DNA of 64,000 bases from Thalassospira sp. MCCC 1A01428 (lineage in GTDB: Bacteria; Pseudomonadota; Alphaproteobacteria; Rhodospirillales; Thalassospiraceae). Every line of letters begins with the position of its first letter. Positions within the stretch are counted from its first letter, which is position 1. A program made the translations under genes and the position numbers. Shown here in pieces: positions 18,403 to 26,631 of this stretch. Below the pieces are notes generated by a model, which worked only from the letters and a program-made list of their open reading frames with translations, searched no databases and had not been told where the DNA came from. The stretch is taken from positions 1 through 64,000 of the forward strand of contig NZ_JFJZ01000007.1 in assembly GCF_002115825.1 (NCBI RefSeq). Reading direction: 5' to 3'.

Positions 18403-19434
18403 TTATTTCAACAGGCCCTGTGATTTCAGGTATTTCGTCAGGGTGTCGTAAACTTCCTGGGCGTTGTCCGAACGCTCGGCCACTTTTTTCCACTGTTTCA
18501 TGGCAATGGCGCGGAATTTGGCGCGTTCTTCATCCGACCAGTTGGTGATTTCGATGTCACCCTTGGCCTGATCCTTGGCAACGGCTTCGCGGTCTTTCAT
18601 TTGCAGGCGTGCGACCAGGTCCTGGGACAGATCACGCACCGATACCGTCAGGATTTCCTGAAGGTCTTTGGGCAGGGCATCCCATTTTTCCTTGTTCATC
18701 GAGACTTCGACCAGCGGCATGGAGTGGAAGCCCGGATAAACCGGATGTTTGGCAATGTCGTTCAGGCCCATTGCCGAGTTGGTGGCATAAACCGTGGCAT
18801 CCGCCGCATCGATGACTTTTTTGTCAAGCGATGTATAAACTTCGGACTGCGGAATGTTCACAGGGGCCGCACCGGCAGCGGCAAACACTTCCTGCACCAT
18901 GCCTTCGGGCGCACGCACCTTAAGACCCTTGAGGTCAGCCACACCATTAAGCGGAACCGTTGAAACAAAGGCTTCCAGACCCGGGGTTACTGCGCCAATA
19001 AAGTGCAGGCCATAGGGCTCTTCAAGTTTGTTCATCAGTTCCTTGCCGCCACCATAATTGATGAAGCGGAACATTTGTTGCGGGTCGGCCCAGGCGCCAA
19101 TCGGGTTGGCGATCAGGCTGAATGCCGGGTCTTTACCGGAAAAATAGCTGACGTCGGTAATGTGCCCGTCAAGGATGCCTGCGGCAATGGCGTCCTGGGT
19201 TTCGGCATGTTCCACAATGGAACCAACCGGCAGCAGTTCGATTTTGATGCGGCCATTGGTCATTTCGGCAACACGGTCGGTCCATTCCTTGTCGATTTCA
19301 AAGGTAGGTGTGCCCGACGTGTCGCTGGACTGGAATTTCCAGTTATAATCGGCAGCATGTGCCGTCAGCGATGTGCTGGCAGCCAGGGCCACGGCAAAGG
19401 CCGCGCCAAAAAGTGTTTTGATGGACGTTTTCAT
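18403..19434 (-). CDS. TRAP transporter substrate-binding protein (DctP-like)
   Basis: A 343-residue exported binding protein with a signal peptide (residues 1 to about 26, cleavage after TAHA). The DctP-family fold shows in the GSIVEHAETQDAIAAGILDG region. It also shows in LKGLKVRAPEG, whose arginine normally pairs with the carboxylate of the ligand. The mature protein captures an organic acid in the periplasm for the two permease subunits. A GGGAGG sits six bases before this ATG but directly against another ATG two codons upstream (19440), so 19434 is chosen. The gene begins two bases after the end of gntK, so the two are tightly coupled. Confidence 0.95.
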   Translation of the reverse strand: MKTSIKTLFGAAFAVALAASTSLTAHAADYNWKFQSSDTSGTPTFEIDKEWTDRVAEMTNGRIKIELLPVGSIVEHAETQDAIAAGILDGHITDVSYFSGKDPAFSLIANPIGAWADPQQMFRFINYGGGKELMNKLEEPYGLHFIGAVTPGLEAFVSTVPLNGVADLKGLKVRAPEGMVQEVFAAAGAAPVNIPQSEVYTSLDKKVIDAADATVYATNSAMGLNDIAKHPVYPGFHSMPLVEVSMNKEKWDALPKDLQEILTVSVRDLSQDLVARLQMKDREAVAKDQAKGDIEITNWSDEERAKFRAIAMKQWKKVAERSDNAQEVYDTLTKYLKSQGLLK

Positions 19435-19436
19435 AG

Positions 19437-20063
19437 TCATCCTCCCTTGGATGTGGATTTTTCGCTTGGATATGGTGCGGAGTTTTCCGCCTGGTTCTGG
19501 TCGCCGTTTCGTTTTTCGAGACCATCCAGCACTTGCCAGACGATATCGTTAAGTGGGGCAATTATGGAAACAGTCAGCGGATCTTCATCCGGCCCCAGCG
19601 GTTCAAGATCGCCAAGCTGGCTGTCAAGCAGGGCAGAAGGCATGAAATGACCTGACCGGTTGTTCATCCGGTCCAAAATCAGGTCACGTGGGCCTTCCAG
19701 AAAAACAAAAGCCGGTTTTGGCCCCAGGTGATCGCGCAGAAAATCGCGATATCGGCGTTTAAGGGCGGAACAGGCAATAAAAATGGGGGGAACATTTCCC
19801 CCGGGGGCAGGCGCAATGCCGTGCGTTGTTGCCAGGTCCTTGCGGGTCTGGATTGCGACCTTGCACAGGGCATCAAGCCACGGCCAGCGCATTTCGTCAT
19901 TCAGCGGCAAACCACGGCGCATATGTTCGACATTTTCGACGGGGTGGTGGTCATCCGCGTCAAGCCAGGCCCCGTTGGTGGCCGCGGCAAGACGGCGGGC
20001 GACTTCGGTTTTGCCCGATCCGCTCACACCCATAACGATGACGAAATTTGCGACGTGCTGCAT
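19437..20063 (-). CDS. gntK: gluconokinase
   Basis: A 208-residue P-loop kinase that phosphorylates D-gluconate to 6-phosphogluconate, feeding the Entner-Doudoroff or pentose phosphate route. The Walker A motif MGVSGSGKTEVARRLA is at residues 11-26, followed by the substrate-binding DADDHHPVENVEHMRRGLPLNDEMRW region (read in pieces), IACSALKRRYRD, and the RSGHFMPSALLDSQ lid/base region. The C-terminal 25 residues are a polar extension of no known role. It is the first gene of the unit with the TRAP transporter, 55 bases downstream of two LacI-type operators. Confidence 0.95.
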   Translation of the reverse strand: MQHVANFVIVMGVSGSGKTEVARRLAAATNGAWLDADDHHPVENVEHMRRGLPLNDEMRWPWLDALCKVAIQTRKDLATTHGIAPAPGGNVPPIFIACSALKRRYRDFLRDHLGPKPAFVFLEGPRDLILDRMNNRSGHFMPSALLDSQLGDLEPLGPDEDPLTVSIIAPLNDIVWQVLDGLEKRNGDQNQAENSAPYPSEKSTSKGG

Positions 20064-20117
20064 TGATAAAGACTGTTTCCCGGACGCTGAAGGGCTGGAT
20101 TTTGTGCCCCCTGTTTT

Positions 20118-20146
20118 GTTAGCGCTAACTTAATGATAGCGCTAAC
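20118..20146. promoter_or_regulatory. two LacI/GntR-type operators upstream of gntK
   Basis: GTTAGCGCTAAC (20118-20129) is a perfect 12-bp palindrome. A second site with core TAGCGCTA (20137-20144) follows, with centres 17 bases apart. The central CG flanked by AGC/GCT is typical of LacI-family operators, and a LacI-family regulator gene lies about 0.9 kb away. The remainder of the gap up to the SGNH gene (20148-20367) is AT-richer and contains no further feature that could be recognised. Confidence 0.8.
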
Positions 20147-20367
20147 ATTAAGTCAACTGCGAAATTGGGGAAAATTTTCCTTCTTGTAATCACCTTCGAA
20201 TACAGCATGTTAGAATTATTATAATAAAAGGCCGTCGGCGATGATGATGCGCAAGCCACGCTTTGTGATAGAATAATGGTCCGTGACGCAGATAGTGCCG
20301 ATATCGTATGTTCTGGCGGTTTTCGTGATGCCAACCATGTGTAGATAACTTCATCGGGAAGAATGCA

Positions 20368-21021
20368 ATGTATACCAAAACCATTCTCGCCTTTGGCGAT
20401 AGTCTGACCTGGGGCCATCACCCGGAACATGGCCGCCGCCATGCCCACGATGATTTGTGGCCAACTGTGCTTGATGCCGGATTGGGCAGACAGGGGCGCG
20501 TCATTGGCGAAGGGCTTGGCGGGCGCACGACGGCCTTTGACGATTATACCGCCCCGACAGAACGCAACGGCGCTAAAATCCTGCCAACCTTGCTGGGCAG
20601 TCACGACCCGCTGGACCTGGTGATTATCATGCTGGGTACCAATGATTTGAAGTCGTTTATTTGTGGCGATGTTATGGGGGCCAGTGCCGGCCTTGGGCGA
20701 CTGGTTGATATTGTGCGCGGATATTCCTATAAATCGGGGCCGGCACCTGCTGTTCTGATCATGTCGCCCCCGCATTGTTGTGAAACCACCAAAACAGGGG
20801 GGACATTGCCATCGGTGCGCAGTATTGCCGAATCGCAAAAATTTGCGGCTGCCTATCAGGCGGTTGCCACCGAAAAGAAATGTTATTTCTTTGATGCGGC
20901 AACGGTTGCTGTGGCATCACCTGTGGACGGGGTGCATCTTGATGCAGCCAATACCAGGGCGATTGGTACGGCCTTGATACCACTGGTCGAAGAAATTTTG
21001 CGCGGTGGCCCACACTATTAA
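20368..21021 (+). CDS. SGNH/GDSL-family hydrolase (arylesterase-like)
   Basis: A 217-residue cytoplasmic hydrolase without signal peptide. Block I LAFGDSLTWG carries the nucleophile Ser12, the GGRTT block carries the oxyanion glycine, block III is MLGTNDLK and block V is DGVHLD with the catalytic Asp and His. The spacing and the LTWG context recall the arylesterase/acyltransferase group that includes the Mycobacterium smegmatis enzyme MsAcT. The natural substrate is unknown. It lies divergent to gntK and just upstream of the LacI-family regulator gene, so it may belong to the same regulon, for instance by deacylating a sugar-acid ester (inference). Confidence 0.88.
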   Translation: MYTKTILAFGDSLTWGHHPEHGRRHAHDDLWPTVLDAGLGRQGRVIGEGLGGRTTAFDDYTAPTERNGAKILPTLLGSHDPLDLVIIMLGTNDLKSFICGDVMGASAGLGRLVDIVRGYSYKSGPAPAVLIMSPPHCCETTKTGGTLPSVRSIAESQKFAAAYQAVATEKKCYFFDAATVAVASPVDGVHLDAANTRAIGTALIPLVEEILRGGPHY

Positions 21022-21043
21022 TGCAAATTGCAGTCAGGCACGA

Positions 21044-22078
21044 ATGAGAAAACGTAAAGGGGCCGGCCGACCGACAATCGCCGATGTCGCCACCCAGGCC
21101 GGGGTCAGCTCGATTACTGTTTCGCGTGCGCTGCGCGATCCGCAAAAGGTATCGGAACGGTTGCGGGGGCGCATCGATAAAGCGGTGCGTGCCCTTAATT
21201 ACATTCCCGATACCCACGCCAGCGCACTGGCATCGTCGCGCTCCAACGTGGTTGGCGTGCTGGTACCATCGCTAACCAATAACGTGTTCGCAGATACCCT
21301 TCGTGCCATTTACGATGCGCTTGATGGCAGCCCGCTTCAGGTGCAGTTGGGCAATTCGCGTTATTCGGCGGCCGAACAGGAACGGCTGGTGGGCATATTT
21401 TTAAGCCAGCGGCCCACCGCCATGATTGTTTCGGGGATTGATCAGACGCCAACAGCACGCAAAATGCTGGAAGATGCAAATTGCCCGATTGTGCAAATCA
21501 TGGAAACCGGGCCGGACCCGATTGATATGATGGTGGGCTTTTCGCATTATCAGGGCGGGCGGGCCGCTGCCCGGCATTTAATTGATCAGGGATACCGCCA
21601 TATCGGATTTTTAGGCGCCCGGATGGACCCGCGCACCACCCGCCGCCTGGCCGGGTTTCGCAGTGCGCTGGAAGATGCCGGTATGTTTGATCCTGATCTG
21701 GTGAAAACCACCACCACATCATCAAGTGTCACCCTGGGTGGGGTTCTGGTGCGGGAACTGGCCCGTCATCGCCCCGATCTGGATGCTGTTTTTTGCAACA
21801 ATGATGACCTTGCCCTTGGGGCATTGTTTGGCGCGCAAAAGGCGGGTATTTCGGTGCCGGGGCAGTTGGGCATTGCCGGGTTTAACGACCTTGAAATGAT
21901 GGAAGCTGCCTGCCCGACCCTGACCAGCATTCGCACGGATCGATACGGGATTGGTCGCCATGCGGTGAATATGATCCATGCCGCACTTGATGGAACGCCG
22001 CCGTTGCAAAAAGTGGTCGATCTGGGGTTTGAATTGCAGGTGCGCCAAAGCACCGACCGTACTTATCGCGCCACCTGA
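21044..22078 (+). CDS. LacI-family regulator, probable gluconate repressor GntR
   Basis: A 344-residue repressor. The N-terminal LacI helix-turn-helix is at about residues 9-60 (TIADVATQAGVSSITVSRALRDP, the first two helices, and the hinge-helix ASALASSRS). A periplasmic-binding-protein-like sugar domain follows (NVVGVLVPSLTNNVFADTL, HIGFLGARMDPRTTRRLAGF, FCNNDDLALGALF). These sequences are closest in character to GntR/GntH-type gluconate repressors. The ATG at 21044 is chosen because the HTH follows directly; earlier in-frame codons overlap the SGNH gene. It probably binds the paired operators upstream of gntK. Confidence 0.9.
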   Translation: MRKRKGAGRPTIADVATQAGVSSITVSRALRDPQKVSERLRGRIDKAVRALNYIPDTHASALASSRSNVVGVLVPSLTNNVFADTLRAIYDALDGSPLQVQLGNSRYSAAEQERLVGIFLSQRPTAMIVSGIDQTPTARKMLEDANCPIVQIMETGPDPIDMMVGFSHYQGGRAAARHLIDQGYRHIGFLGARMDPRTTRRLAGFRSALEDAGMFDPDLVKTTTTSSSVTLGGVLVRELARHRPDLDAVFCNNDDLALGALFGAQKAGISVPGQLGIAGFNDLEMMEAACPTLTSIRTDRYGIGRHAVNMIHAALDGTPPLQKVVDLGFELQVRQSTDRTYRAT

Positions 22079-22091
22079 CGGGATGTCCGAA

Positions 22092-22673
22092 TTATTCGGG
22101 TGTATGCCCTTCGGGTGCCGGGAAACGTTCTGCCAGGGTACGAACGCTGTCGCGCGGCCCACTTATGTGCATAAGGGTGCCCAATGTATCAAACTGGCGA
22201 TCCAGCACGGTAATGTCCGGTTGGGCGCAGGCCTGTTCCATCGCCCCGGCGTCGGCAAAGCTGGCAAATAGCCGGGCTGTGCCCTGTGGCACATAGGGGA
22301 TGATAGCCGCATCATCACAAACGGCCTGTACCGCGCCGCTATAGGCCCGCACCAACCCGCCCGTACCCAGCTTGGTGCCGCCAAAATAGCGGGTGACAAT
22401 TACGGCCACATTGATCAGGTCGCGGCCCTGTAACACCTTCAGGCAAGGCATACCCGACGTGCCCGATGGTTCACCGTCATCCTTGCCATGCTCAATAAGC
22501 TGGTCTTCATCATTAAGATAACGATATGCCGTAACGTGATGATTGGCCTTGGGGTGTGCCTTGCGCAAGGTCGCCAGCGTATCGGCAAATTGGTCATAGG
22601 GCACCAGCGTCGCCAGAAATCGCGATTTCTTTTCTTCGGTTTCGCAAAAGGCGGGCTTTTCGATGGTGTGCAT
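22092..22673 (-). CDS. YigZ/IMPACT-family protein
   Basis: A 193-residue protein with the UPF0029/IMPACT N-terminal domain. KKSRFLATL, HHVTAYRY, DDGEPSGTSGMPCLKVL and the strongly conserved VTRYFGGTKLGTGGLVRAY are all present within residues 15-120. The C-terminal 70 residues correspond to the small ferredoxin-like DUF1949 domain. Family members are thought to act on translation-related or nucleic-acid targets, but no reaction is established. It is convergent with the LacI-family gene, only 13 bases from its stop, and transcribed in the same direction as the TSUP gene upstream. Confidence 0.92.
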   Translation of the reverse strand: MHTIEKPAFCETEEKKSRFLATLVPYDQFADTLATLRKAHPKANHHVTAYRYLNDEDQLIEHGKDDGEPSGTSGMPCLKVLQGRDLINVAVIVTRYFGGTKLGTGGLVRAYSGAVQAVCDDAAIIPYVPQGTARLFASFADAGAMEQACAQPDITVLDRQFDTLGTLMHISGPRDSVRTLAERFPAPEGHTPE

Positions 22674-22718
22674 GGCTGTGTCTTATCAGACCGCGAAGCG
22701 GGACAACAGTTTTAATGA

Positions 22719-23462
22719 TCAGGCCAGCAGGGCTTTGCCAATCAGGATAATGCCAAACAAAATCAGCATGATCAGCACCAGCTTGCGAAAGGTTTCTGCT
22801 TCCAGCCGGGCGCGCACGTAACTGCCCGCCTTTACGCCAATGAAAACCGGGATCAAACCGGCCAGCGAAATCCAGACGCTGTGCCATGTCATCAGCCCGA
22901 TGCGGCTAAGCCCGGCTGCCATGATCAGGCTGGAAAGCGTAAAGGATATATTCACCCCCTGGACAAAGCGTTTGGGGTCCAGGCGCAGGGATAGGAAAAA
23001 CGGCAGGATCGGCATCACCTGCGAGCCGGTTACACCATTGATCAGACCTGTGAGAAAACCCGATATCGGCGCAATACGTTTTGCCAGCCGGTCGGAAATG
23101 TGAATGGCGGGGCGGCTGATGGTGATAACGCCATATAAAATCAGAACCGTCCCCAGAACCGCACCGGCGACAAGCCCGTTGACCCGGTCCAAAATCAGCA
23201 GGCCAACAATCAGTCCGGGAATGGTTGAAAGAAACATTGGCCAGAAACGCCGCACCGTTTCGCGAAAATGCCCAGCCTGAAACATGACGATAACATTGCT
23301 GACCACAGAGGGAATAATCACCAGCGGCATCGCCGATTTAAGACCCAGCCCCAGCGTCATGACGGGCAGGGCGGATGTTGAAAAACCAAGGCCGGTTGCC
23401 CCTTTGACAAAGGCAGCAATGAAATAGGCGCAGGCAATGATCACTGCTGTTTCGATGGTCAT
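22719..23462 (-). CDS. TauE/SafE (TSUP) family membrane permease
   Basis: A 247-residue integral membrane protein with about eight hydrophobic segments. FVKGATGLGFSTSALPVMTLGL near residue 17 and the second-half repeat TGLINGVTGSQVMPILPFFLSL (both quoted as family landmarks, read in pieces) are the duplicated TSUP signature. The family exports sulfite, sulfonates or related anions, and the substrate here is unknown. An upstream in-frame extension of 42 residues is rich in polar residues and unlike the family. The ATG at 23462 with AGGA upstream is preferred. It may be co-transcribed with the YigZ gene, 45 bases downstream. Confidence 0.9.
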   Translation of the reverse strand: MTIETAVIIACAYFIAAFVKGATGLGFSTSALPVMTLGLGLKSAMPLVIIPSVVSNVIVMFQAGHFRETVRRFWPMFLSTIPGLIVGLLILDRVNGLVAGAVLGTVLILYGVITISRPAIHISDRLAKRIAPISGFLTGLINGVTGSQVMPILPFFLSLRLDPKRFVQGVNISFTLSSLIMAAGLSRIGLMTWHSVWISLAGLIPVFIGVKAGSYVRARLEAETFRKLVLIMLILFGIILIGKALLA

Positions 23463-23653
23463 GGGGCGTCCTGAAAGCGAAAATCGGTGGCGGTATGTGG
23501 CTGGCTCTGCTGCCATATCTGGCAGGAGGCGCAGCATGCGGGGAAACGCCCCGGGGTGCAACTGTTTCGCGCTCGGGCTAGACTGCACCTATATGGCCGT
23601 TGTGCATAACGATGCGCAGGCAGGACTAAAAAAGGATGGCAAGGAAGCAGATC

Positions 23654-24124
23654 ATGACAATGGCAACATCACCGGAAAGATCACCGTCGCCAGCCCGTCT
23701 GACCGGCGGGTGCCAGTGCGGGGCTGTGCGCTATCAGGTAAATGGCGCGCCCCTGAATACCTATATCTGCCATTGCCGGGAATGTCAGAAACAGTCGGCA
23801 TCGGCGTTTGGAATTTCGGTTCTGGTGCATGGTGCGGATATCATTGTGACGCAGGGGCAGGTAAAAACATGGCAGCGACCCACCGATAGCGGCCATGTCC
23901 TTGATTGCCATTTCTGCCCTGAATGCGGATCGCGCCTGTTTCATGGTGACCTTGCCGGGCAGGACCCGGTCAGCATCAAGGGCGGATCGCTCGATGTGAT
24001 GCCCGATCTTTCGGGGGTGGATCATATCTGGGTTGTGCGAAAGGCAGGTGGTATTGCGATTCCTGCCGGTGTGCGAACATATTTTGGCGAGCCAGATGAC
24101 GAACAGGGTGGCGAAACGGGCTGA
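23654..24124 (+). CDS. GFA-family (CENP-V/GFA domain) zinc protein
   Basis: A 156-residue protein of the glutathione-dependent-formaldehyde-activating (GFA) family. The zinc ligands are visible: GGCQCGAVRY, CHCRECQKQSASAFG and FCPECGSRLFHG. Most members of this family are not formaldehyde-activating enzymes, so the reaction is open. AAGGA at 23641-23645 lies eight bases before this ATG. An ATG six codons upstream touches its own purine run and is less likely. The gene stands alone between the divergent TSUP gene and the DAHP synthase gene. Confidence 0.9.
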   Translation: MTMATSPERSPSPARLTGGCQCGAVRYQVNGAPLNTYICHCRECQKQSASAFGISVLVHGADIIVTQGQVKTWQRPTDSGHVLDCHFCPECGSRLFHGDLAGQDPVSIKGGSLDVMPDLSGVDHIWVVRKAGGIAIPAGVRTYFGEPDDEQGGETG

Positions 24125-24415
24125 AACCCTGATGGATTCGCATTTATGATGTGCGTATTGCGCGTAATGTTTTTCGCCTGTTTCATCTGCAAGTGGCTAA
24201 AGTGGGTGGAATTTTGCGTGCAATTGCGCAGTATTGGCAAAAATTTGCCATTTTTCTGTTGTCGCGGTGCGGGAAAGACTGGAAACGGCGGCACAAAACC
24301 CTTATCTAGTTGGACCCGGCAAATGGCGGGTTTTGGCCCGGATAAATCGGGCCGTATGATATATTTGATGATATGCTAGGGGTGTTGAAAGAGACATCCG
24401 ATGGAGAGGAAGCAA
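24125..24415 (+). other. leader region of the DAHP synthase gene
   Basis: The 291 bases hold no clear gene. From an ATG at 24146 the plus strand can be read as an aromatic-rich peptide start (Phe-Phe, Phe, Trp, Trp, Phe within 20 residues), but this frame runs on to 24379 without an early stop. Two hairpins are possible: ACCCG with CGGGT near 24313-24338, followed by a short T run, and GGCCCG with CGGGCC near 24338-24356. Attenuation control is possible but not shown. Confidence 0.25.
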
Positions 24416-25798
24416 ATGAGCAAGAGCTGGAGCACTGATAGTTGGCGGAACCTGCCTGTGAAGCAGATTCCGACATATCCGGATGCACAGGCCCTCAAGG
24501 CCGTAGAACAGGAGCTCGGCAGCTATCCTCCTTTGGTATTTGCTGGCGAGGCGCGTGCGCTTAAGGAAAAACTTGGTGCAGTGGCAGAAGGCAAGGCCTT
24601 CCTGTTGCAAGGTGGGGATTGCGCCGAAAGTTTTAAGGAATTTCATCCCAACAACATCCGCGACACCTTTAAGGTCATGTTGCAGATGGCTGTGGTTCTG
24701 ACCTATGGCGCTTCGTGCCCGGTGGTCAAGGTGGGCCGTATGGCCGGCCAGTTTGCCAAGCCGCGTTCGGCCGATATGGAAACGATCGACGGTGTCGAAC
24801 TGCCCAGCTATCGCGGTGACAATGTTAACGGGATCGAATTTACCGAAGAAACACGCACCCCGGACCCGCAGCGCCAGATCAAGGCTTATAACCAGTCGGC
24901 ATCGACGCTGAACCTTTTGCGGGCCTTTGCCCAGGGTGGTTTTGCCGATTTGACCCAGATCCATCGCTGGAACCTGTCATTTGTTGATAACAGCCCCGCG
25001 GGGGAACGATATCGCCAGATGAGCACCCAGATCGATGAAGCCGTTGCCTTCATGCGCGCCTGCGGCATTACCCCGGAAACCGCGCCGCAAATGCGCGAAA
25101 CCGATTTTTACACCTCGCACGAGGCATTGTTGCTGGGCTACGAGCAGGCTTTGACCCGTCAGGACAGCCTGACAGGCCAGTATTACGACTGTTCGGCACA
25201 TATGTTGTGGATTGGTGACCGTACCCGTCAGCCGGACGGCGCACATGTTGAATTCATGCGCGGGGTTAAAAACCCGATTGGCCTGAAATGTGGTCCGACG
25301 CTGGATGAAGACGAACTGATCCGCCTGATCGACATTTTGAACCCGGCGGACGAAGCAGGTCGTTTGACCCTGATTTGCCGTATGGGGTCGGGCAAGGTGG
25401 CCGAGCATCTTTCGCGTCTGGTCCGTCGTGTCCAGGCCGAAGGCCGCAAGGTTGTGTGGTCGTGCGATCCGATGCATGGCAATACGGTCAAGGCCAGCAA
25501 TGGTTACAAGACCCGTGCCTTTGATGCGATTTTGGGCGAAGTCAAAACGTTCTTTGACATTCACAAGGCCGAAGGCACCCATGCCGGTGGCGTTCATTTT
25601 GAAATGACCGGCACCGATGTGACCGAATGCATTGGTGGCGCACAGGCCATTACCGAAGAAAGCCTGTCGGATCGTTACCACACCCATTGCGACCCGCGCC
25701 TGAACGGGGCACAGGCCCTTGAACTGGCGTTTTTGATGGCGGAAATGATCAAGCAGGAACGCGACAATGTGCGTGACGAACTGCTGGCCAGTGCCTGA
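24416..25798 (+). CDS. class II 3-deoxy-7-phosphoheptulonate (DAHP) synthase
   Basis: A 460-residue enzyme that condenses phosphoenolpyruvate with erythrose 4-phosphate, the first step of the shikimate pathway. It is the plant/Mycobacterium-like class II type, not the E. coli AroFGH type. Landmarks are [30 protein letters not shown] with a metal-ligand cysteine, [42 protein letters not shown] and [17 protein letters not shown] six bases before this ATG is better placed than for the ATG five codons upstream (24401). A strong terminator follows. Feedback control by aromatic amino acids is common in the class but cannot be read here. Confidence 0.96.
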   Translation: MSKSWSTDSWRNLPVKQIPTYPDAQALKAVEQELGSYPPLVFAGEARALKEKLGAVAEGKAFLLQGGDCAESFKEFHPNNIRDTFKVMLQMAVVLTYGASCPVVKVGRMAGQFAKPRSADMETIDGVELPSYRGDNVNGIEFTEETRTPDPQRQIKAYNQSASTLNLLRAFAQGGFADLTQIHRWNLSFVDNSPAGERYRQMSTQIDEAVAFMRACGITPETAPQMRETDFYTSHEALLLGYEQALTRQDSLTGQYYDCSAHMLWIGDRTRQPDGAHVEFMRGVKNPIGLKCGPTLDEDELIRLIDILNPADEAGRLTLICRMGSGKVAEHLSRLVRRVQAEGRKVVWSCDPMHGNTVKASNGYKTRAFDAILGEVKTFFDIHKAEGTHAGGVHFEMTGTDVTECIGGAQAITEESLSDRYHTHCDPRLNGAQALELAFLMAEMIKQERDNVRDELLASA

Positions 25799-25840
25799 AC
25801 AGTTTGAATGATCCGTTCGTTACGGCGAATGATATTGAAA

Positions 25841-25872
25841 AAGGGTGCCCGATTTGCCGGGCGCCCTTTTTT
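25841..25872 (+). terminator. terminator of the DAHP synthase gene
   Basis: An 11-bp stem (AAGGGTGCCCG with CGGGCGCCCTT, one G-T pair), 6-base loop and a run of T, 42 bases after the stop codon. Confidence 0.9.
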
Positions 25873-26043
25873 CATCGCAATACTGACCATTTGGACAATG
25901 TTTTTAACTTTTTTTGGCTCAAAAAACTGTCAAAACATCCCTATTTGGGAATTTGTTGCAGATTGATATTGATGCGATGCTTGTCCTTTAGCATATAAAA
26001 GAAACAGGGCGCACTTGCCTGCGAGAGAAGGATAATCGCGAAC

Positions 26044-26529
26044 ATGTCAGCCGATAATGATTTTGCACTTTGGCAAAAGAAAGTTGAGGGAACCAACATT
26101 TCCTCGGCCACGCTGCTTGCAACGGATTATCTGAATCATTTCAACGAAATTGTCATGTTGTTGGAAATGGTACCCGATATGCCCGACATGCTTGAAGATT
26201 GTCAGGAATGGGCACCTAAAAGCTATCAACAGCATTTTCAGGACAGTGCTTTTTCCGATCGTGAACTGGCGATTGAAGCCTATGATCATGTGCCCGATAA
26301 ATTTCGATGCCCGTTCGAGGAAACCATCGAACATATGAATGCGGTGGTCTTGCGTGCCAACGAACAGCTTGAAGTCGTGATTGCCGAAGGCAACCCCGAT
26401 ATCATCCGCATGACAGCCAATAGCACAACGGCAGCTTTGCAGCGTTTTATGGATGTTGCCAGCTCGATCATTCATGGTTCGGCCAAAACCATGAGCCAGG
26501 ATGAAATCGACGCCGCTATGGCACTTTAA
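26044..26529 (+). CDS. unrecognised helical protein with C-terminal FliM-like SQDEID peptide
   Basis: A 161-residue acidic, largely helical protein that I cannot assign to a family. There is no signal peptide or membrane segment. The last 12 residues, MSQDEIDAAMAL (150-161), closely resemble the N-terminal CheY-binding peptide of the flagellar switch protein FliM (consensus LSQDEIDALL). Related SQDDID-like peptides also end some alphaproteobacterial CheZ-type proteins (recalled, not searched). This suggests binding to a CheY-type receiver, but the resemblance rests on about eight residues. The start follows a purine-rich GAGAAGG at a reasonable distance. The gene stands alone upstream of nadE. 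Confidence 0.8.
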   Translation: MSADNDFALWQKKVEGTNISSATLLATDYLNHFNEIVMLLEMVPDMPDMLEDCQEWAPKSYQQHFQDSAFSDRELAIEAYDHVPDKFRCPFEETIEHMNAVVLRANEQLEVVIAEGNPDIIRMTANSTTAALQRFMDVASSIIHGSAKTMSQDEIDAAMAL

Positions 26530-26631
26530 GCCGCAAGCAACGATCTATCCGGGGATGGGTTGTAAAAGCATCGGGGGCTATTGCAATTTCCGCAATTGAC
26601 TTGCGGGCGGACCCCTCCTATTCCAAACAAC

